Positions 35,103 to 44,493 of a stretch of DNA of 64,000 nucleotides are shown here, piece after piece. Below the pieces are notes generated by a model that saw only the letters and a program-made list of their open reading frames with translations, searched no databases and had not been told where the DNA came from. The translations under genes were made by a program, and so were the position numbers. This DNA is from Pantoea sp. A4 (GTDB lineage: Bacteria; Pseudomonadota; Gammaproteobacteria; Enterobacterales; Enterobacteriaceae): assembly GCF_000295955.2 (NCBI RefSeq), contig NZ_ALXE01000020.1, positions 62,001-126,000 on the forward strand, written 5' to 3'. Each line of letters opens with the position of its first letter. Within the stretch, counting starts at the first letter, position 1.

Positions 35103-36101
35103 ATGTCCTATCGACTGAGTCTGTTAGATAAATCGCCGCTGGCGGCGGGAGAGACTGCCAGCCAGGCACTGCAACGTACACTCCATTTGGCGCAGCAGGC
35201 AGAAGCCTGGGGTTATCACCGTTTCTGGGTCGCTGAACACCACAATACCGATCAACTTGCCGGTCCCTCACCCGAAGTTCTGATTGCGTGGATCATTGCG
35301 CAGACCCAGCACATTCGTGTTGGCTCCGGCGGGGTAATGTTGCAGCACTACAGCCCCTATAAAGTCGCGGAAAATTTCAATCTTCTGGCTTCATTAGCGC
35401 CGGGGCGTATCGATCTCGGCGTAGGCAAAGCGCCTGGCGGTCTGCCACTCTCCACCCGAGCTTTACAGCAAGGGGTCCATGCTGACGAACGCGGCGACTT
35501 TGCCACGCAGCTGGAACAGCTCAACCTTTATTTACAGACTGCGGCACCGCGAGACGAGCATGAAGACAGCCTGCGTGCAACGCCACAGCCGCAGCGTCCG
35601 GCGAATCGCTTCCTGTTAGGGGCCAGCGAGCAAAGTGCTCGCACCGCAGCCGACCATGGCTGGCATTTGGTGTTTGCGGCGCACCTGAATGGTGATCGCA
35701 CCCTGTTGGAAAATACCCTGAATACCTACCACCAGTTAAGTGGCAAACGCGCGCTGGTGGCGGTGCAGGTCGTGGTGGCCGAATCTCCGGCAGAAGCGGA
35801 TTTGCTGGTGGAGGGATTGCGTCACTTCCACGTCAAGGTGGCCGGAGGGCAAGGGGTGAACGTGGGCAGCATTGAGCAGGCAGAGCGTTATGTGCGCCAG
35901 GGTGGATTCACCGACTACGTCATCGAGCCGCGTACCCCTTCATTGTTAAAAGGCACCGCGGCTCAGGTGCATGCTCAACTGGAAGCCCTGCACAGCAACT
36001 TTGGCATTGATGAATTTGTTATTGATACCCCGATCAGCGATCCGTTAGCGCGTGAGAAATCGTTGCAATTACTGGCGACGCATCACTTAGTCGCAGCCTG
36101 A
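35103..36101 (+). CDS. Luciferase-like monooxygenase, MsnO8 type (YtmO/CmoO-like)
   Basis: 332 aa LLM-class flavin enzyme: ERTL-type helix, GYHRFWVAEHHNTDQLAGPSPE split over the barrel, IRVGSGGVMLQHYSPYKVAE, and PGRIDLGVGKAPGG. This is the MsnO8/oxido group-1 branch, to which Bacillus YtmO belongs. First gene of a seven-gene plus-strand operon (35103-41849). AAGGA lies 8 nt before the ATG. In the Bacillus ytm/cmo operon a YtmO-type and a YtnJ-type monooxygenase occur together; here the YtnJ-type one is at 37339. It likely oxidises an S-alkyl or S-substituted cysteine derivative. Confidence 0.86.
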   Translation: MSYRLSLLDKSPLAAGETASQALQRTLHLAQQAEAWGYHRFWVAEHHNTDQLAGPSPEVLIAWIIAQTQHIRVGSGGVMLQHYSPYKVAENFNLLASLAPGRIDLGVGKAPGGLPLSTRALQQGVHADERGDFATQLEQLNLYLQTAAPRDEHEDSLRATPQPQRPANRFLLGASEQSARTAADHGWHLVFAAHLNGDRTLLENTLNTYHQLSGKRALVAVQVVVAESPAEADLLVEGLRHFHVKVAGGQGVNVGSIEQAERYVRQGGFTDYVIEPRTPSLLKGTAAQVHAQLEALHSNFGIDEFVIDTPISDPLAREKSLQLLATHHLVAA

Positions 36102-36123
36102 ACTTTTCCGCCCGGAGGTAACG

Positions 36124-37281
36124 ATGAGTGACACCCTAGCGACACAGTTAATCAACTGGCGCAGAGAACTGCATACCTGGCCTGAAATTTCTTGCAAGGA
36201 AGTCGCCACAACGGAGCGCATTCGTAGCTGGCTACAACAGGCAGATATCCGACTACTGGATTATGCGATAGAGACCGGCGTGGTGGCGGAAATTGGCCAC
36301 GGCGAACCGCTTATCGCGCTGCGGGCTGATATCGATGCACTGCCGATCAATGAAGCCACTGGCCTTAAATTTCACTCACGGAATCCGGGTGTCATGCATG
36401 CTTGCGGGCATGACGTGCACAGCGCAGTGATGCTGGGTGCAGCATTGCAACTGAAAGACATTGAGTCACAGTTGCCGGGCCGGGTGCGGATCCTGTTCCA
36501 GCCGGGAGAGGAGAACTGCACCGGGGCTAAGCAGTTCTTACGCGCGGGTGTGTTGGACGGCGTGCAGGCCATTTTCGGCATGCATAATGAACCGGGTTTA
36601 CCGCAGGGGGTGTTCGCCACGCGCGGCGGGGCGTTTTACGCCAACGCGGACAAATTCATTATTCGCGTCAATGGCAAAGGCGCTCACGCGGCATACCCGG
36701 AAGAGGGTGTCGACGCCATTCTGGTGGCCAGCCAGATCATTCAGGCACTGCAGGCACTGACCAGCCGCAGCTTTAACACGCTGGATAGCCTGGTCTTAAG
36801 CATTACCCGTATCGACGGGGGTAAAACCTGGAATGTCTTGCCCGGCGGCGTCGAATTTGGCGGCACCGCCCGGACCCACGATCTGGAAGTGCGTGCGCAA
36901 CTGGAACGTCGCGCACGTCAGGTAGTTGAAAATATCGCGGCTGCGGCAGGGGCCAGCGCTGAGCTGAGCTGGCATCCGGGGCCGCCTGTATTGGTGAATG
37001 ATCCGGTCTGGGCTGACTTTAGCACCCAGGTGGCGAGAGAACAGGGCTACGAGACACGTACCGCCGACTTACATCTGGGTGGTGAGGACTTTGCCTTCTA
37101 TTTACAGCAAGTGCCCGGCGCTTTTGTCAGTATCGGCAGCGCCAGTGAGTTTGGTTTACACCACGCGGCGTTTAACCCCGATGAAGCCTCTATCGCACCC
37201 GCTGCGCGTTACTTTAGCGCACTTGCACAACAGGCCTTGCAGCATCTGCATGCCCGATGTCCCGCAACTTCCCTGAATTAA
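36124..37281 (+). CDS. M20-family amidohydrolase, predicted N-acetylcysteine-derivative deacetylase (YtnL-like)
   Basis: 385 aa with MHACGHDVHSAVML, PGEENCTGA, GMHNEPGLP, GKGAHAAYPEEG and GGEDFAFY. The motif PGEEN replaces the common PAEE. The GGAG before the ATG at 36124 is strong (CCGGAGGTAACG). It sits 22 bp after the MsnO8-type gene. The pathway role, removing acetyl after C-S cleavage, is inferred from the same gene company as in Bacillus ytm. Confidence 0.9.
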   Translation: MSDTLATQLINWRRELHTWPEISCKEVATTERIRSWLQQADIRLLDYAIETGVVAEIGHGEPLIALRADIDALPINEATGLKFHSRNPGVMHACGHDVHSAVMLGAALQLKDIESQLPGRVRILFQPGEENCTGAKQFLRAGVLDGVQAIFGMHNEPGLPQGVFATRGGAFYANADKFIIRVNGKGAHAAYPEEGVDAILVASQIIQALQALTSRSFNTLDSLVLSITRIDGGKTWNVLPGGVEFGGTARTHDLEVRAQLERRARQVVENIAAAAGASAELSWHPGPPVLVNDPVWADFSTQVAREQGYETRTADLHLGGEDFAFYLQQVPGAFVSIGSASEFGLHHAAFNPDEASIAPAARYFSALAQQALQHLHARCPATSLN

Positions 37282-37338
37282 TGATTTTGCTGCTGTGCCA
37301 TCAGGTGCAGCAGAACCTCCCTTTTTAATGAGAACATT

Positions 37339-38649
37339 ATGGCAAACCGACAGTTGAGAATTGGCACCATTTTGCATGGTGCATCAGGCAATATGTCCGC
37401 ATGGCGACATCCAGCGGCCGTCGTGGACGCGAGCATTAACCTGAAGTATGCCACCAGCGTGGCGCGCAAGGCAGAGCAGGGAAAACTGGATTTCCTGTTC
37501 GTGGCTGATGGCCTGTTTATTAATGAGAAATCAATTCCGCATTTTCTCAATCGCTTCGAGCCACTGACGCTGCTCTCCACGTTGGCCGCAGTCACTGAAC
37601 ACATTGGTCTGGTGGGAACCGTTTCCACCTCTTACAGCGAACCTTTTACCGTGGCGCGACAGTTTGCCAGCCTCGATCACCTCAGCGGGGGCCGCGCAGG
37701 CTGGAATGTGGTGACTTCACCTCTGGAAGGCTCGGCCAAAAACTTCTCACGTGCGCAACACCCGGAACATGCTTTGCGCTATCGCATTGCCGATGAGTAT
37801 TTGCAGGTAGTAAAAGGCTTGTGGGATTCATGGGAGGAAGATGCCTTTATCCGTAATAAGGAGAGTGGGCAGTTCTTTGACGCCAGCAAATTACACACGC
37901 TCGATCACCACGGTGATTTTTTCCAGGTGCAGGGACCGTTGAACATTGGCCGTACACCGCAGGGCCGTCCGATTGTGTTCCAGGCGGGTGCTTCTGTCGA
38001 TGGACGTAAACTGGCTGCACGCCATGCCGATGCGATCTTCACTCATCAGCCGACGCTGGAAGAGGCGCAGGAGTTCTATCGTGATGTTAAACAGCAGCTG
38101 GTGGCAAACGGGCGCAAGCCGGATGATCTGCACATCTTCCAGGGCGTCAGCGTCATCGTCGGAAAAGATGCTGAAGATGTTGAACAGCAGTACCAGACGA
38201 CAGCCGCGCTGGTGTCGATCAAAGATGCGCTGAACTATCTGGGGCGCTTCTTTGATCACCATGATTTTTCTCAATATCCCCTTGATGCGCCATTCCCGGA
38301 CATTGGCGACATCGGCCAGAACAGCTTCCGCAGCACCACGGATGAAATCAAAGAGAAAGCCCGGAAATACGGGCATACCTTGCGTCAGGCTGCACTGGAA
38401 GCTGCCACGGAGCGACCGAAATTCTTTGGCACGCCGGAGGAAGTTGCTGATGGCCTGCAACGCTGGTTTGAAGCCGAAGCCACAGACGGCTTCATCATCC
38501 ACGGTGGAACGCCAGATACCTTTGAACGCTTTGTCGATCAGGTGATCCCGGTGCTGCAAGCGCGCGGTCTGTTCCGCAGTGAATATCCCGGCGTCACCCT
38601 GCGTGACAGCCTCGGTTTATCTCAACCTGTTAATCAGTTCTCTCAATAA
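37339..38649 (+). CDS. FMN-dependent NtaA/SnaA/DszA-family monooxygenase (YtnJ/CmoJ-like)
   Basis: 436 aa, paralogous to the enzyme at 12653: [56 protein letters not shown] and [14 protein letters not shown]. The N-terminus lacks the extra LGLFVQP-like stretch of the other copy. It is separated from the M20 gene by 57 bp with a short TGCTGC...GCAGCA inverted repeat. Predicted to cleave the C-S bond of N-acetyl-S-alkylcysteine using FMNH2 and O2. The source of FMNH2 is not coded in the operon. Confidence 0.9.
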   Translation: MANRQLRIGTILHGASGNMSAWRHPAAVVDASINLKYATSVARKAEQGKLDFLFVADGLFINEKSIPHFLNRFEPLTLLSTLAAVTEHIGLVGTVSTSYSEPFTVARQFASLDHLSGGRAGWNVVTSPLEGSAKNFSRAQHPEHALRYRIADEYLQVVKGLWDSWEEDAFIRNKESGQFFDASKLHTLDHHGDFFQVQGPLNIGRTPQGRPIVFQAGASVDGRKLAARHADAIFTHQPTLEEAQEFYRDVKQQLVANGRKPDDLHIFQGVSVIVGKDAEDVEQQYQTTAALVSIKDALNYLGRFFDHHDFSQYPLDAPFPDIGDIGQNSFRSTTDEIKEKARKYGHTLRQAALEAATERPKFFGTPEEVADGLQRWFEAEATDGFIIHGGTPDTFERFVDQVIPVLQARGLFRSEYPGVTLRDSLGLSQPVNQFSQ

Positions 38650-38663
38650 TAAGAGTCGAAAAA

Positions 38664-39599
38664 ATGAAAAAAACCCTGCTTGCTCTGCTGTTAGCCCTGA
38701 CAACCAGCACAGCCTTTGCCGCCGGCACGGAAGTCGCTGTTAACGGTAAGGATATCAGTCTCGAGGCGAATAAGACGCCAATTGATACCAGCAAAAATCC
38801 ACAGGCTATCGCACAGATCCCTGCCGGACATAAATTCATTGTGCCGGGTGAGTTCACCGTCGCGATCACTGCGCAGAACTCGCCACCGCTGGCGGTGTTT
38901 GCGGACGATAACAAAACCCTGTTGGGCAGTGAGGTTGATATTGCGCGTCTTGTCGCGGACAGCCTCGGCCTGAAGCTGAATATCGTCCCGGTTTCCTGGG
39001 AAGACTGGCCGCTGGGCGTGGCGTCTGGCAAGTATGATGCGGCGATCACCAATGTGACCGTCACGAAAGAGCGTAAAGAGAAGTTCGACTTCGCCACCTA
39101 CCGTAAAGACCTGCTGGGCTTCTACGTGAAAGATGGCAGCAGCATTAAGTCCATTAACAAAGCGGCGGACATTGCCGGACTGCGCATTATTGTGGGTTCC
39201 GGCACCAACCAGGAAGCCGTCTTACTGGCGTGGGATAAAGAGAACCGTGCGAAAGGCCTGAAACCCTTTACTCCGGTTTACCTGAAAGACAGTGCAGCCG
39301 AAAACCTGTCACTGCTCTCGGGGCGCGCAGATGCCTGGTTAGGACCTAACGTGATGGGTGCATGGCGTGCCTCACAGAATCATCAAACCCGTCTGGTGGG
39401 GAATATTGACGGTGGCTGGCCTCAGGTGGCGCAAATTGCCGTCACCCTGAAGAAAGGCAATGGCCTGGTTGAGCCGGTGGCGACAGCACTAAACGGTGTG
39501 ATCCAAAGCGGCGACTACAAGAAAGTGCTGAATCGCTGGGGGGAAAGTGTTGAAGCCCTGGATCGTTCAGAAATCAACCCACCAGGATTAGGTGACTAA
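38664..39599 (+). CDS. Amino-acid ABC importer, substrate-binding protein (TcyJ/K-like)
   Basis: 311 aa, signal peptide ending TAFAAG. Family 3 binding-protein features: ADDNKTLLGSEVDIARLVADS, SGKYDAAITNVTVTKERKEKF, GRADAWLGPNVMG. N-terminal part of the mature chain (about residues 22-65) is an extra segment before the usual fold start. It follows the monooxygenase by 14 bp. Permease and ATPase follow after the acetyltransferase gene, as in other cystine-type importers of the ytm operon. Confidence 0.89.
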   Translation: MKKTLLALLLALTTSTAFAAGTEVAVNGKDISLEANKTPIDTSKNPQAIAQIPAGHKFIVPGEFTVAITAQNSPPLAVFADDNKTLLGSEVDIARLVADSLGLKLNIVPVSWEDWPLGVASGKYDAAITNVTVTKERKEKFDFATYRKDLLGFYVKDGSSIKSINKAADIAGLRIIVGSGTNQEAVLLAWDKENRAKGLKPFTPVYLKDSAAENLSLLSGRADAWLGPNVMGAWRASQNHQTRLVGNIDGGWPQVAQIAVTLKKGNGLVEPVATALNGVIQSGDYKKVLNRWGESVEALDRSEINPPGLGD

Positions 39600-39609
39600 G
39601 GATATCGCC

Positions 39610-40158
39610 ATGAGCCAGCAATTTTTCCGTGATGTTTCTCCTGAAGATGCCGAGTTGCAACCGATTCTGACCGGTCTGTTTGGTGAATATGCGACGCGTT
39701 ATGGTGATTTTTTCCGTAATCAACCGGAGGTGGTGGAACTGACGGAATGGTATTTGCCGCCCCAGGGACTGTTCATTGTGCTGGAGCGCGACGGTGAGAT
39801 TATCGCGATGGGGGCTTACAAACCCTACGATGAAAATACCGCTGAGCTTAAGCGCATCTGGACCCGCAGTGACCTGCGCCGACAGGGGCTGGCGGCGCAG
39901 ATTCTGCATGAGCTGGAGAGGCGGGCATTGCTGGCGGGATATCAGCGTATTTTCCTTACTACCGGTTTTCGTCAGCCTGAAGCGGTGCGCCTGTATATCA
40001 GTTATGGCTACCAACCGCAGTTTGATACTACAGGGGATATGGAACGCTATGGCCAACCCCCGCATGACGGGCGACTGCGATTTTTAAAAACGATCGGGGC
40101 TGAGTCGGTCGCACAGGCCAGTTTAAGGAGCAGTAATGAAGTCACATCCTCAACTTAA
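39610..40158 (+). CDS. GNAT N-acetyltransferase (YtmI/SnaA-like)
   Basis: About 182 aa. The ATG at 39610 has AAGGA at 39598-39602, which overlaps the stop of the binding protein; an upstream in-frame start has no ribosome site. Acetyl-CoA site: TRSDLRRQGLAAQILHELER; C-terminal strand GYQRIFLTTGFRQPEAVRLY. Inserted between binding-protein and permease genes of an importer, so it surely acts on the imported substrate. Expected first step: N-acetylation of the S-substituted cysteine. The end overlaps the permease start by 23 bp. Confidence 0.86.
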   Translation: MSQQFFRDVSPEDAELQPILTGLFGEYATRYGDFFRNQPEVVELTEWYLPPQGLFIVLERDGEIIAMGAYKPYDENTAELKRIWTRSDLRRQGLAAQILHELERRALLAGYQRIFLTTGFRQPEAVRLYISYGYQPQFDTTGDMERYGQPPHDGRLRFLKTIGAESVAQASLRSSNEVTSST

Positions 40159-41062
40159 GGTGGTCCCGGCACGCTACCCGGGACGCACTATCGGGGCGCT
40201 GGTCGCCCTGTTTATTCTGGCGGGGGTGATCCAGTCGGTCGCCCTGAACCCACGCTGGGAGTGGCGGGTTTTCGCCCGCTGGTTCTTTGATCCGGCGATC
40301 ATTCACGGCCTCGGCCAAACGCTGTTACTGACGCTGCTAGGCACGGTGTTTAGCCTGATACTGGGGGGACTGCTGGCGCTGGCGCGTCTTTCCTCTTCCT
40401 GGTTGTTAAGCAGCATCGCCTGGGGATATATCTGGTTATTCCGGTCGCTACCGCTGATTGTGGTGCTGATCATTCTGTATAACTTCTCTTACCTCTATGA
40501 CACCTTGTCGCTGGGGATCCCGTTCACCCCGCTAAGCTGGGGAAATTTCCAGACCATTAATGTGCTGGGACAGTTCTCTTCGGCGGTGATTGGTCTGACG
40601 CTGGTTCAAGCTGCGTACAGTGCTGAAATCATTCGCGGAGGTCTACTGGGCGTAGACAACGGCCAGTATGAAGCCGCGGCGGCCCTGGGGCTTTCGGCCT
40701 CACGTCGTACGTTGCGGATCATTTTGCCGCAGGCGCTACGAGCGATTATCCCGACGGCTTTTAATGAAGTGATTGGTCTCGCCAAAGGCACTGCCATGGT
40801 TTACGTGCTGGCGATGCCTGAGCTGTTTTACACCATTCAGATGATCTACAACCGTAATCAGGAAGTGATCCCACTGCTAATGGTGGGGGCTGTGTGGTAT
40901 CTGATCATCACCACGGTACTGTCCATTCTGCAATACCGGGTTGAGCGTTTACTGGCTCGCAGTGTGGATCGCCAACGGCCACCTTCACGCTGGCGCTTAT
41001 GGCGTAGCCCAGTGACCGCGATTGCAACTTCAGAGGAGACTGGTCATGTCCGAGGCCATTGA
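40136..41062 (+). CDS. Amino-acid ABC importer permease (TcyL/M-like)
   Basis: 308 aa HisM/GlnP-type permease with AAGGAG 5 nt before its ATG. EAA loop: QYEAAAALGLSASRRTLRIILPQALR. The N-terminal helix is TIGALVALFILAGVIQSVAL. It is closely related in size and layout to the permease at 7723, including the basic C-terminal tail, so the two importers probably share ancestry. It overlaps the ATPase gene by 17 bp. Confidence 0.91.
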   Translation: MKSHPQLKVVPARYPGRTIGALVALFILAGVIQSVALNPRWEWRVFARWFFDPAIIHGLGQTLLLTLLGTVFSLILGGLLALARLSSSWLLSSIAWGYIWLFRSLPLIVVLIILYNFSYLYDTLSLGIPFTPLSWGNFQTINVLGQFSSAVIGLTLVQAAYSAEIIRGGLLGVDNGQYEAAAALGLSASRRTLRIILPQALRAIIPTAFNEVIGLAKGTAMVYVLAMPELFYTIQMIYNRNQEVIPLLMVGAVWYLIITTVLSILQYRVERLLARSVDRQRPPSRWRLWRSPVTAIATSEETGHVRGH

Positions 41063-41849
41063 TTATCGCCAGCAAACCGTGACGGAAGCGCGCGGTGCAA
41101 TCAGTATTACTAACGTCAGCAAATCTTTTGGCCGCCACAAAGCGCTGGATGATGTTTCGCTGGAGTTAGAACCGGGTTCAGTCACCGTGATCCTTGGCCC
41201 TTCTGGCTCGGGAAAATCCACGCTGCTGCGTACCCTGAATCATCTTGAACGTGTTGATCAGGGCTTTATTCAGATTGATGGTGACTATATTGGCTATCAA
41301 CAGCGCGGCGATAAGCTCTACGAGCTGAAAGAGAAAGATATCCTGCGCCAGCGTGTCAACGTGGGCTATGTGTTCCAGAACTTTAATCTGTTCCCGCATC
41401 TAACGGTGCTGGAAAATCTGATTGAGGCACCGATTGCCCATCGCAAGCTGTCGAAGCAAGACGCAATAGCCCGTGCGGCGGAATTGCTGGATGTAGTAGG
41501 GCTGCGCCATAAAGCCGATGCCTGGCCGCGCCATCTCTCCGGTGGCCAGCAGCAGCGTATCGCTATCGCCCGTGCGTTGATGCTAAAACCGCGCGTACTG
41601 CTGTTTGATGAACCCACCTCTGCCCTCGATCCCGAACTGGTGGGCGAAGTGCTGGACGTCATCAAAAAGCTGGCGCGATCGGGCACTACGCTGGTGGTGG
41701 TGACACATGAAATCGGCTTTGCCCGTGAAGTCGCGGACAAAGTGGTATTTATGGTCGATGGTAAGATTGTGGAGCAGGGGAGCAGCCAGCAGGTGCTGAG
41801 TAATCCCCGCCACGAACGCACCCGGCGCTTCCTCGCCCGCGTGCTGTAA
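41046..41849 (+). CDS. Amino-acid ABC importer ATP-binding protein (TcyN-like)
   Basis: 267 aa. The ATG at 41046 is preferred because GAGGAG precedes it. Motifs: [31 protein letters not shown] and [11 protein letters not shown]. Last gene of the operon that starts at 35103; a short hairpin follows. Paralogue of the ATPase at 8639. Confidence 0.93.
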   Translation: MSEAIDYRQQTVTEARGAISITNVSKSFGRHKALDDVSLELEPGSVTVILGPSGSGKSTLLRTLNHLERVDQGFIQIDGDYIGYQQRGDKLYELKEKDILRQRVNVGYVFQNFNLFPHLTVLENLIEAPIAHRKLSKQDAIARAAELLDVVGLRHKADAWPRHLSGGQQQRIAIARALMLKPRVLLFDEPTSALDPELVGEVLDVIKKLARSGTTLVVVTHEIGFAREVADKVVFMVDGKIVEQGSSQQVLSNPRHERTRRFLARVL

Positions 41850-41858
41850 GTCTCCCTC

Positions 41859-41878
41859 CGGGTGGTCACCGCCACCCG
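41859..41878 (+). terminator. Probable terminator of the second S-substituted-cysteine operon
   Basis: CGGGTGG-N6-CCACCCG starts 9 bp after the stop and is followed by TGCTTCTCCCCTTCTTT. The rest of the gap to 42104 is AT-rich and marks a drop in GC as the conflict island begins. Confidence 0.6.
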
Positions 41879-42104
41879 TGCTTCTCCCCTTCTTTAATCG
41901 TATTTTCCCCTGTTTGATGGTGTGGAGTTCAGTTCGCCATACAAATTTATGCAATAAAGTCAGGGATATGTGCTGTTGATCTCACTTTGTTCAGTTAAAA
42001 AATTCTCATGATTGAATTCTCTCAGTGATATCTGCATTATGCGCGCCATGTGATTATCTATGGTGATGATCACTGTAGGTGATCAATGGAAAAGGAGAGA
42101 AGGG

Positions 42105-42824
42105 ATGAGCAGTAGAAATGACATTATTGATGGATATCATGCCCCAACGGCAAGAAGAGGATTGATTTATACCGAGGTGTTAGGCTGGATTGATATGGGC
42201 CATGCCCGAGGAGATGATATTCGTACCTTAATGAAGAAATTCCATGTTGGTGAGCAATCGGGTCAGCTTACCTATGATGTGACCTATGCGCAGGGAATGG
42301 TCGATAGCGCACACCGTATTAGCACCGGCAAGTTTATTACCTGGAAAATTCGCAAAGGACGGACCTATCAGGAGCAGCAGAGTATTGCTTTAGCCATGAT
42401 GATGGCATTGGCGCGGCGTTACGAATCCTTTCAGCAACAGTTTCCGTTTTATTTCATCACCGATAGTGGCTTTAGCGGAGAAGACCTGGTGTCTAATTTG
42501 TTGGGGTATTATCGCATTATGCGTCTTTGTAATCCCTTCCCGCTGCTACGTCCGGTGAGTAAAGAGGAAGCCCTAAAGCGCTGGGACTACTATGGACCGA
42601 TTGGCTCATATAAGAACGAAGATTTTCTACCGTTATTGTTTCCCGATCCGGAAAAATTCCGCAATGCACAGCCACGTAAAGGGGTTTTACCTGGTTTTAT
42701 GACCAGCATTCAGCCCTATAGGGATTTTAATTCAGGCAATGTTTATGTGACTGTCGATGATGGTAATTTCGTAAAACCCTACAAGGATGCTAATATCGGG
42801 CCAATGGTTTGTGAGCCGGAATGA
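42105..42824 (+). CDS. Uncharacterised protein, possible effector or DUF4056-like
   Basis: 239 aa from the ATG at 42105 (AAGGAG 7 nt upstream). No signal peptide and no membrane segment. Conserved-looking stretches are GLIYTEVLGWIDMGHARGDD near residues 18-37 and GFSGEDLVSNLLGYYRIMRL near the middle. The pattern with an early W-D-x-G-H-A and a later S-G-E-D-L reminds me of DUF4056-type proteins, but I cannot confirm that. It is followed within 7 bp by a membrane-anchored protein with a predicted periplasmic domain and three more such paralogues, the layout of a toxin or effector followed by stacked immunity genes. No catalytic site can be assigned. Confidence 0.65.
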   Translation: MSSRNDIIDGYHAPTARRGLIYTEVLGWIDMGHARGDDIRTLMKKFHVGEQSGQLTYDVTYAQGMVDSAHRISTGKFITWKIRKGRTYQEQQSIALAMMMALARRYESFQQQFPFYFITDSGFSGEDLVSNLLGYYRIMRLCNPFPLLRPVSKEEALKRWDYYGPIGSYKNEDFLPLLFPDPEKFRNAQPRKGVLPGFMTSIQPYRDFNSGNVYVTVDDGNFVKPYKDANIGPMVCEPE

Positions 42825-42831
42825 GATAACC

Positions 42832-43341
42832 ATGACAAAAGTTAAAAAATTTGCATTAACACTCTTGGCCATTGCCTCTGTTTTTTTCTGTGCATGGCTA
42901 GCATTTGTATGGCCAACGCTGAGGGTAACTTTTGACGGTAGTCTATATTATAAAGAGAAGGATTTTCGTGAGTATTATATAATGACGCCTGACCTGTATA
43001 AAAACATGCCGCGTATCTCGAAAGAGTATGACTTTTATTTTGATAATATTTCAGGTCCTGCGATATTAATTTGGGGTGTCAGGTTCTACGATACTGATAA
43101 TGCAAAGCCGATTGAAGATTATCTGACAAGTCAAGGATGGTGCTTACAGTCGTCCTGCGATGTTGAAGCTGATTGCTGGAAAAAAGAAGGTATGAGCGAA
43201 GTGCTGTCAGTGATTAAACCTAGACCTGGCTGGGAAAAAAAAGTGGAACTGCAAATGGAGCTTGGCCCCTGGAATAAAATTTTTCAGACACCCACTTGTC
43301 CAAAGCCTTCCCAAGGAAGTGTCGAAGAAGCTACGCAGTAG
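42832..43341 (+). CDS. Membrane-anchored putative immunity protein, type A copy 1
   Basis: 169 aa from the ATG at 42832, directly after the gene at 42105; the longer frame would start inside that gene. One N-terminal transmembrane helix (residues ~7-27, ALTLLAIASVFFCAWLAFVW), then a ~140-residue domain that should face the periplasm. Type A mark: FDGSLYYKEKDFREYY. Two cysteines bracket the sequence C-DVEAD-CW and may form a disulfide. A C-terminal tail with PTCPKPSQG is present only here. Paralogues: 43426, 43932, 44494. I know no function for this family; immunity is inferred from the tandem array behind a possible effector. Confidence 0.7.
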   Translation: MTKVKKFALTLLAIASVFFCAWLAFVWPTLRVTFDGSLYYKEKDFREYYIMTPDLYKNMPRISKEYDFYFDNISGPAILIWGVRFYDTDNAKPIEDYLTSQGWCLQSSCDVEADCWKKEGMSEVLSVIKPRPGWEKKVELQMELGPWNKIFQTPTCPKPSQGSVEEATQ

Positions 43342-43425
43342 GCGCTATGTTTTAGCAAGGTAATTGTTTGTTTTCTTATTGTAAAACTTCACTTAATTGG
43401 GATGTGAATTTATTCATTTCATAAT

Positions 43426-43881
43426 ATGAAAATCAAAATAATTTTTTCGTTAACGATGATTTTTGTTTTAGTTACCTGGCTTTTGTTCATCTGGCCGACG
43501 CTGAAAGTAGAATTAGAGGGCAGTATGGTTTATCGTCAAAGTGACTTTCGCGAATACTATCTGCTGACACCCGATCTGCTCAAAGAAATGCCACGCATAT
43601 CGGATGATTACTTTTTCGCTTTTGCAAATGTGTCAGGTCAGGTGATTTTTATTTCAACAGTGACATTTGAAAATACCACGGTTACCAGTGATATTAAAAA
43701 GTATCTTCGTTCCAGAGGCTGGGTAGAACAAAAAAACTGTCATCTTGAGGCCAAATGCTGGCAGAAGAATGGTAATAGAGAAGTGTTGTCTGTGGTTACC
43801 AATACCAGGGAGAACTATGTGCGGGTACAAATTGCAGATAGTCCAAATCTTGATACATATTACGCAAAAAATCCCGAATGA
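43426..43881 (+). CDS. Membrane-anchored putative immunity protein, type B copy 1
   Basis: 151 aa. N-terminal helix IIFSLTMIFVLVTWLLFIW, then the same fold as type A but with LEGSMVYRQSDFREYY. Central Cys pair in NCHLEAKCWQ, as in type A. The gene is AT-rich and nearly identical in its middle to the copy at 44494. Its stop codon overlaps an in-frame ATG at 43878 of the next frame, but homology places the start of the next gene at 43932. Confidence 0.68.
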   Translation: MKIKIIFSLTMIFVLVTWLLFIWPTLKVELEGSMVYRQSDFREYYLLTPDLLKEMPRISDDYFFAFANVSGQVIFISTVTFENTTVTSDIKKYLRSRGWVEQKNCHLEAKCWQKNGNREVLSVVTNTRENYVRVQIADSPNLDTYYAKNPE

Positions 43882-43931
43882 AAAAAGAGTGTTATAGTGA
43901 TATATATGAAGGAAATCATATTACCCGGGTA

Positions 43932-44369
43932 ATGGTTAAAACATCAGCTATTATTGTGATTTTTATTTTTTCTTTATGGCTGGCATTTATATGGCCAACT
44001 CTGAAGGTGACTTTTGATGGTAGTCTTTACTACAAAGAAAAAGACTTCCGTGAATATTATCTTCTGACGCCGGATCTTTATAAGAACATGCCTCGGATCT
44101 CAGAAAACTATGATTTTTATTTTAAGAATGTCTCGGGGCCAGCATTCTTAGTCTGGGGGGTGAGGTTTTACGGAGTAACGAACGCCGGACCCATTGAAGA
44201 ATACCTGAAAAATCAGGGCTGGAAGTTGCAAAAAAACTGCCATGTAGACGCAGAGTGTTGGTTAAAGGAGGGCGTAAGTGAATAGTTGACTTTAGCTAAA
44301 TCTGATTGGGAGAAAAGGATTGAATTGCAATTAGAGGCGAATAGGTACATAAGGACATATGAAGAATAG
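43932..44369 (+). pseudogene. Membrane-anchored putative immunity protein, type A copy 2, broken by amber codon
   Basis: Aligned with copy 1 (42832), the frame starts at MVKTSAIIVIFIFSLWLAF and runs through FDGSLYYKEKDFREYY and the Cys pair of NCHVDAECW. At 44283-44285 a TAG stands where copy 1 has the GTG (Val) codon of GMSEVLSV. Reading on in the same frame gives LTLAKSDWEKRIELQLE, which matches copy 1 again, up to a TAG at 44367. So a single in-frame nonsense codon cuts the protein to about 117 residues. It may be a pseudogene, or a short form may persist. Confidence 0.75.
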
Positions 44370-44493
44370 TCGATGTAAAAATCGCTCACTATATCGATAC
44401 CTGCCAGGCAAGAAAGACCTGTTTTTTTTGGCATATTTTACCTGTCAGGTTCTCTATTACACAGTTGGTGTTGTGAAAAAATAGATCCCCAAT

